Assembly (NCBI GenBank): GCA_040879965.1
Contig: JBBDJI010000013.1
Coordinates: 186,001 to 250,000, forward strand
Length of the DNA stretch: 64,000 nucleotides
Reading direction: 5' to 3'
DNA from: Candidatus Babeliales bacterium
Lineage (GTDB): Bacteria > Babelota > Babeliae > Babelales > JACPOV01
Under the pieces are notes generated by a model. The model saw only the letters and a program-made list of their open reading frames with translations, ran no database searches and was not told the DNA's origin. Shown one piece after another: positions 63,078 through 64,000 of the stretch (its first letter is position 1; each line of letters starts with the position of its first letter). The position numbers and the translations under genes were made by a program.

Positions 63078-64000
63078 GTGAATAAAAATAATTACTTAAT
63101 TTTTTTAATGATTTGCACAAATATATATGGAATGGAAGAAGATTCTCAGGCCTTTTCTAATAGTTCATTAAAAAAAAATTTCGTTGAATTGTATAATCAT
63201 GAATTAACCCAAGAATCCGAGGGGACTTTTTATCAAGATAATCTAAATCAAACTCCTGAGAATAATTTAAAGAATGAGCTTAGGGAAACATTATATAAAT
63301 TAAATGCAAAAAATATCTCAAAAAAAGAAGTTGATTCCAAATTAATAAAATTAGCATTGGAAAATTGCCCAAATAGGTTAAAAATTTTAATAAAAAAATT
63401 TGAAGCAAAAAAAGATAATCCAGAAGTTCAATATATTTTGCCAACCAGAATACTTTTAGAAGGGCCATCTGGTTCAGGAAAATCACTTCTTGCACAAATT
63501 ATTGCCAAAAAGGCAAAGCCTAAAACTTATTTTTTAAAAGGAACAGCCTTTGCAAATGAGTATCAAAATTCTGGAGCTCAAAATCTGAATAAATTGTTTG
63601 AGCCGTTGTTAAAACTAAATAAAAAAGTAGCGATCATTATTGATGAATTAACTGCATTAGGGAAATGCTCTTCTTCTAACAATAATAATCGAGTAGATCC
63701 TGAGATAATAAAAGAATTTTGGATGTTATTAGATAAGTGTGATGAAAAAGATAATATTTTAGTCATTGCGACCGCTAATGAAATAAATCAGTTACCTCAA
63801 CAAATTAAAACGCGATTTGCTATCGATTCTTTTTCTATTGATCACCCACAAAAAGAATTTCGACTAACTATATTAAAAGAATTTTTACCTGAATTTGGTA
63901 ATTTATGTTACTGGCAAAAGTATTGGTACTTGTATCAAACAAGTAATGTATCAATAAGAGAACTAAGAGCTATAATTAGAAATGTACGATTATATAAAGA
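63078..64000 (+). CDS. Signal-peptide-bearing AAA+ ATPase, truncated by the window
   Basis: GTG 63078 with AAAGGG upstream; 307 codons visible. The signal-like N-terminus ends 'TNIYGMEED' (about residue 17-22), the local mature-start motif. A charged helical region follows to about 120, then an AAA+ module: Walker A 'GPSGSGKS' (129-136), Walker B 'VAIIIDE' (184-190), sensor 1 'VIATAN' (229-234) and an arginine finger candidate Arg246 in 'KTRF'. All catalytic elements are intact. ATP is absent from the periplasm, so an exported ATPase would have to work in the host, unless the signal acts as a membrane anchor. Confidence 0.75.
   Translation, partial: MNKNNYLIFLMICTNIYGMEEDSQAFSNSSLKKNFVELYNHELTQESEGTFYQDNLNQTPENNLKNELRETLYKLNAKNISKKEVDSKLIKLALENCPNRLKILIKKFEAKKDNPEVQYILPTRILLEGPSGSGKSLLAQIIAKKAKPKTYFLKGTAFANEYQNSGAQNLNKLFEPLLKLNKKVAIIIDELTALGKCSSSNNNNRVDPEIIKEFWMLLDKCDEKDNILVIATANEINQLPQQIKTRFAIDSFSIDHPQKEFRLTILKEFLPEFGNLCYWQKYWYLYQTSNVSIRELRAIIRNVRLYK

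Noticed and set aside
1-64000. CRISPR arrays, insertion sequences, integrases
   Set aside because: No regularly spaced repeats and no transposase or recombinase-like protein found in any frame; duplications seen are local paralogues.

Overview
The window is AT-rich, densely coding DNA from a bacterium. A housekeeping core (uppP, ftsK, murF, rsmH, spoVG, maf, hspR, ychF, parA, dnaK, carD, miaA, recA, infC-rpmI-rplT, zapA, rny, ymdB, tRNA-Gln) is mixed with many secreted proteins of eukaryote-like or unknown type: ankyrin repeats, F-box-like segments, a C2H2-like finger, pentapeptide repeats, degenerate J-domains and a signal-peptide-bearing AAA+ ATPase. About half of the proteins start with a Sec-type signal peptide. 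This combination fits an intracellular, protist-associated lineage such as Candidatus Dependentiae (TM6/Babeliales). That assignment is inferred from gene content, since no rRNA gene is present.

Layout. 1-2.5 kb: two related small proteins (one cut by the window edge, one frameshifted) and an outer-membrane-type protein. 2.6-5.8 kb: uppP and ftsK. 6.1-10.1 kb, minus strand: five secreted proteins with a C-terminal membrane segment and one F-box/ankyrin protein; one of the five is frameshifted in an A-run. 10.3-13.1 kb: murF, rsmH, spoVG, tRNA-Gln. 13.3-15.4 kb: tandem triplet of secreted F-box-like proteins. 15.6-20.6 kb: maf, a hypothetical gene with hspR, a secreted helical protein with tspO, and ychF. 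20.8-26.4 kb: three consecutive large secreted coiled-coil proteins, two with a clear degenerate J-domain. 26.5-31.1 kb: a small membrane protein, an EamA transporter, three ankyrin genes and an RRM protein. 31.5-32.6 kb: ParA plus a ribbon-helix-helix partner. 32.6-40.2 kb: a secreted zinc-finger-like protein, then two clusters of small secreted proteins sharing an 'N-x-T' strand motif, with dnaK between them. 40.2-42.3 kb: a long intergenic region with odd composition, then a flippase. 42.6-52.2 kb: long co-directional core run from carD to ymdB. 52.2-62.7 kb: a secreted repeat protein, a pentapeptide protein, three ankyrin proteins, a third N-x-T cluster and a secreted alpha/beta hydrolase. 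63.1 kb to the end: the secreted AAA+ ATPase, truncated by the window.

How it fits together. The core genes cover envelope synthesis, division, recombination, RNA decay and translation. The accessory genes look like an expanded exported repertoire, much of it made by local duplication. The clearest duplication is a promoter plus signal-peptide cassette copied in front of two diverged N-x-T proteins, whose palindrome is preserved by paired base changes. Stress control is suggested by hspR together with a HAIR-like site upstream of dnaK. I saw no CRISPR array, insertion sequence or rRNA gene.
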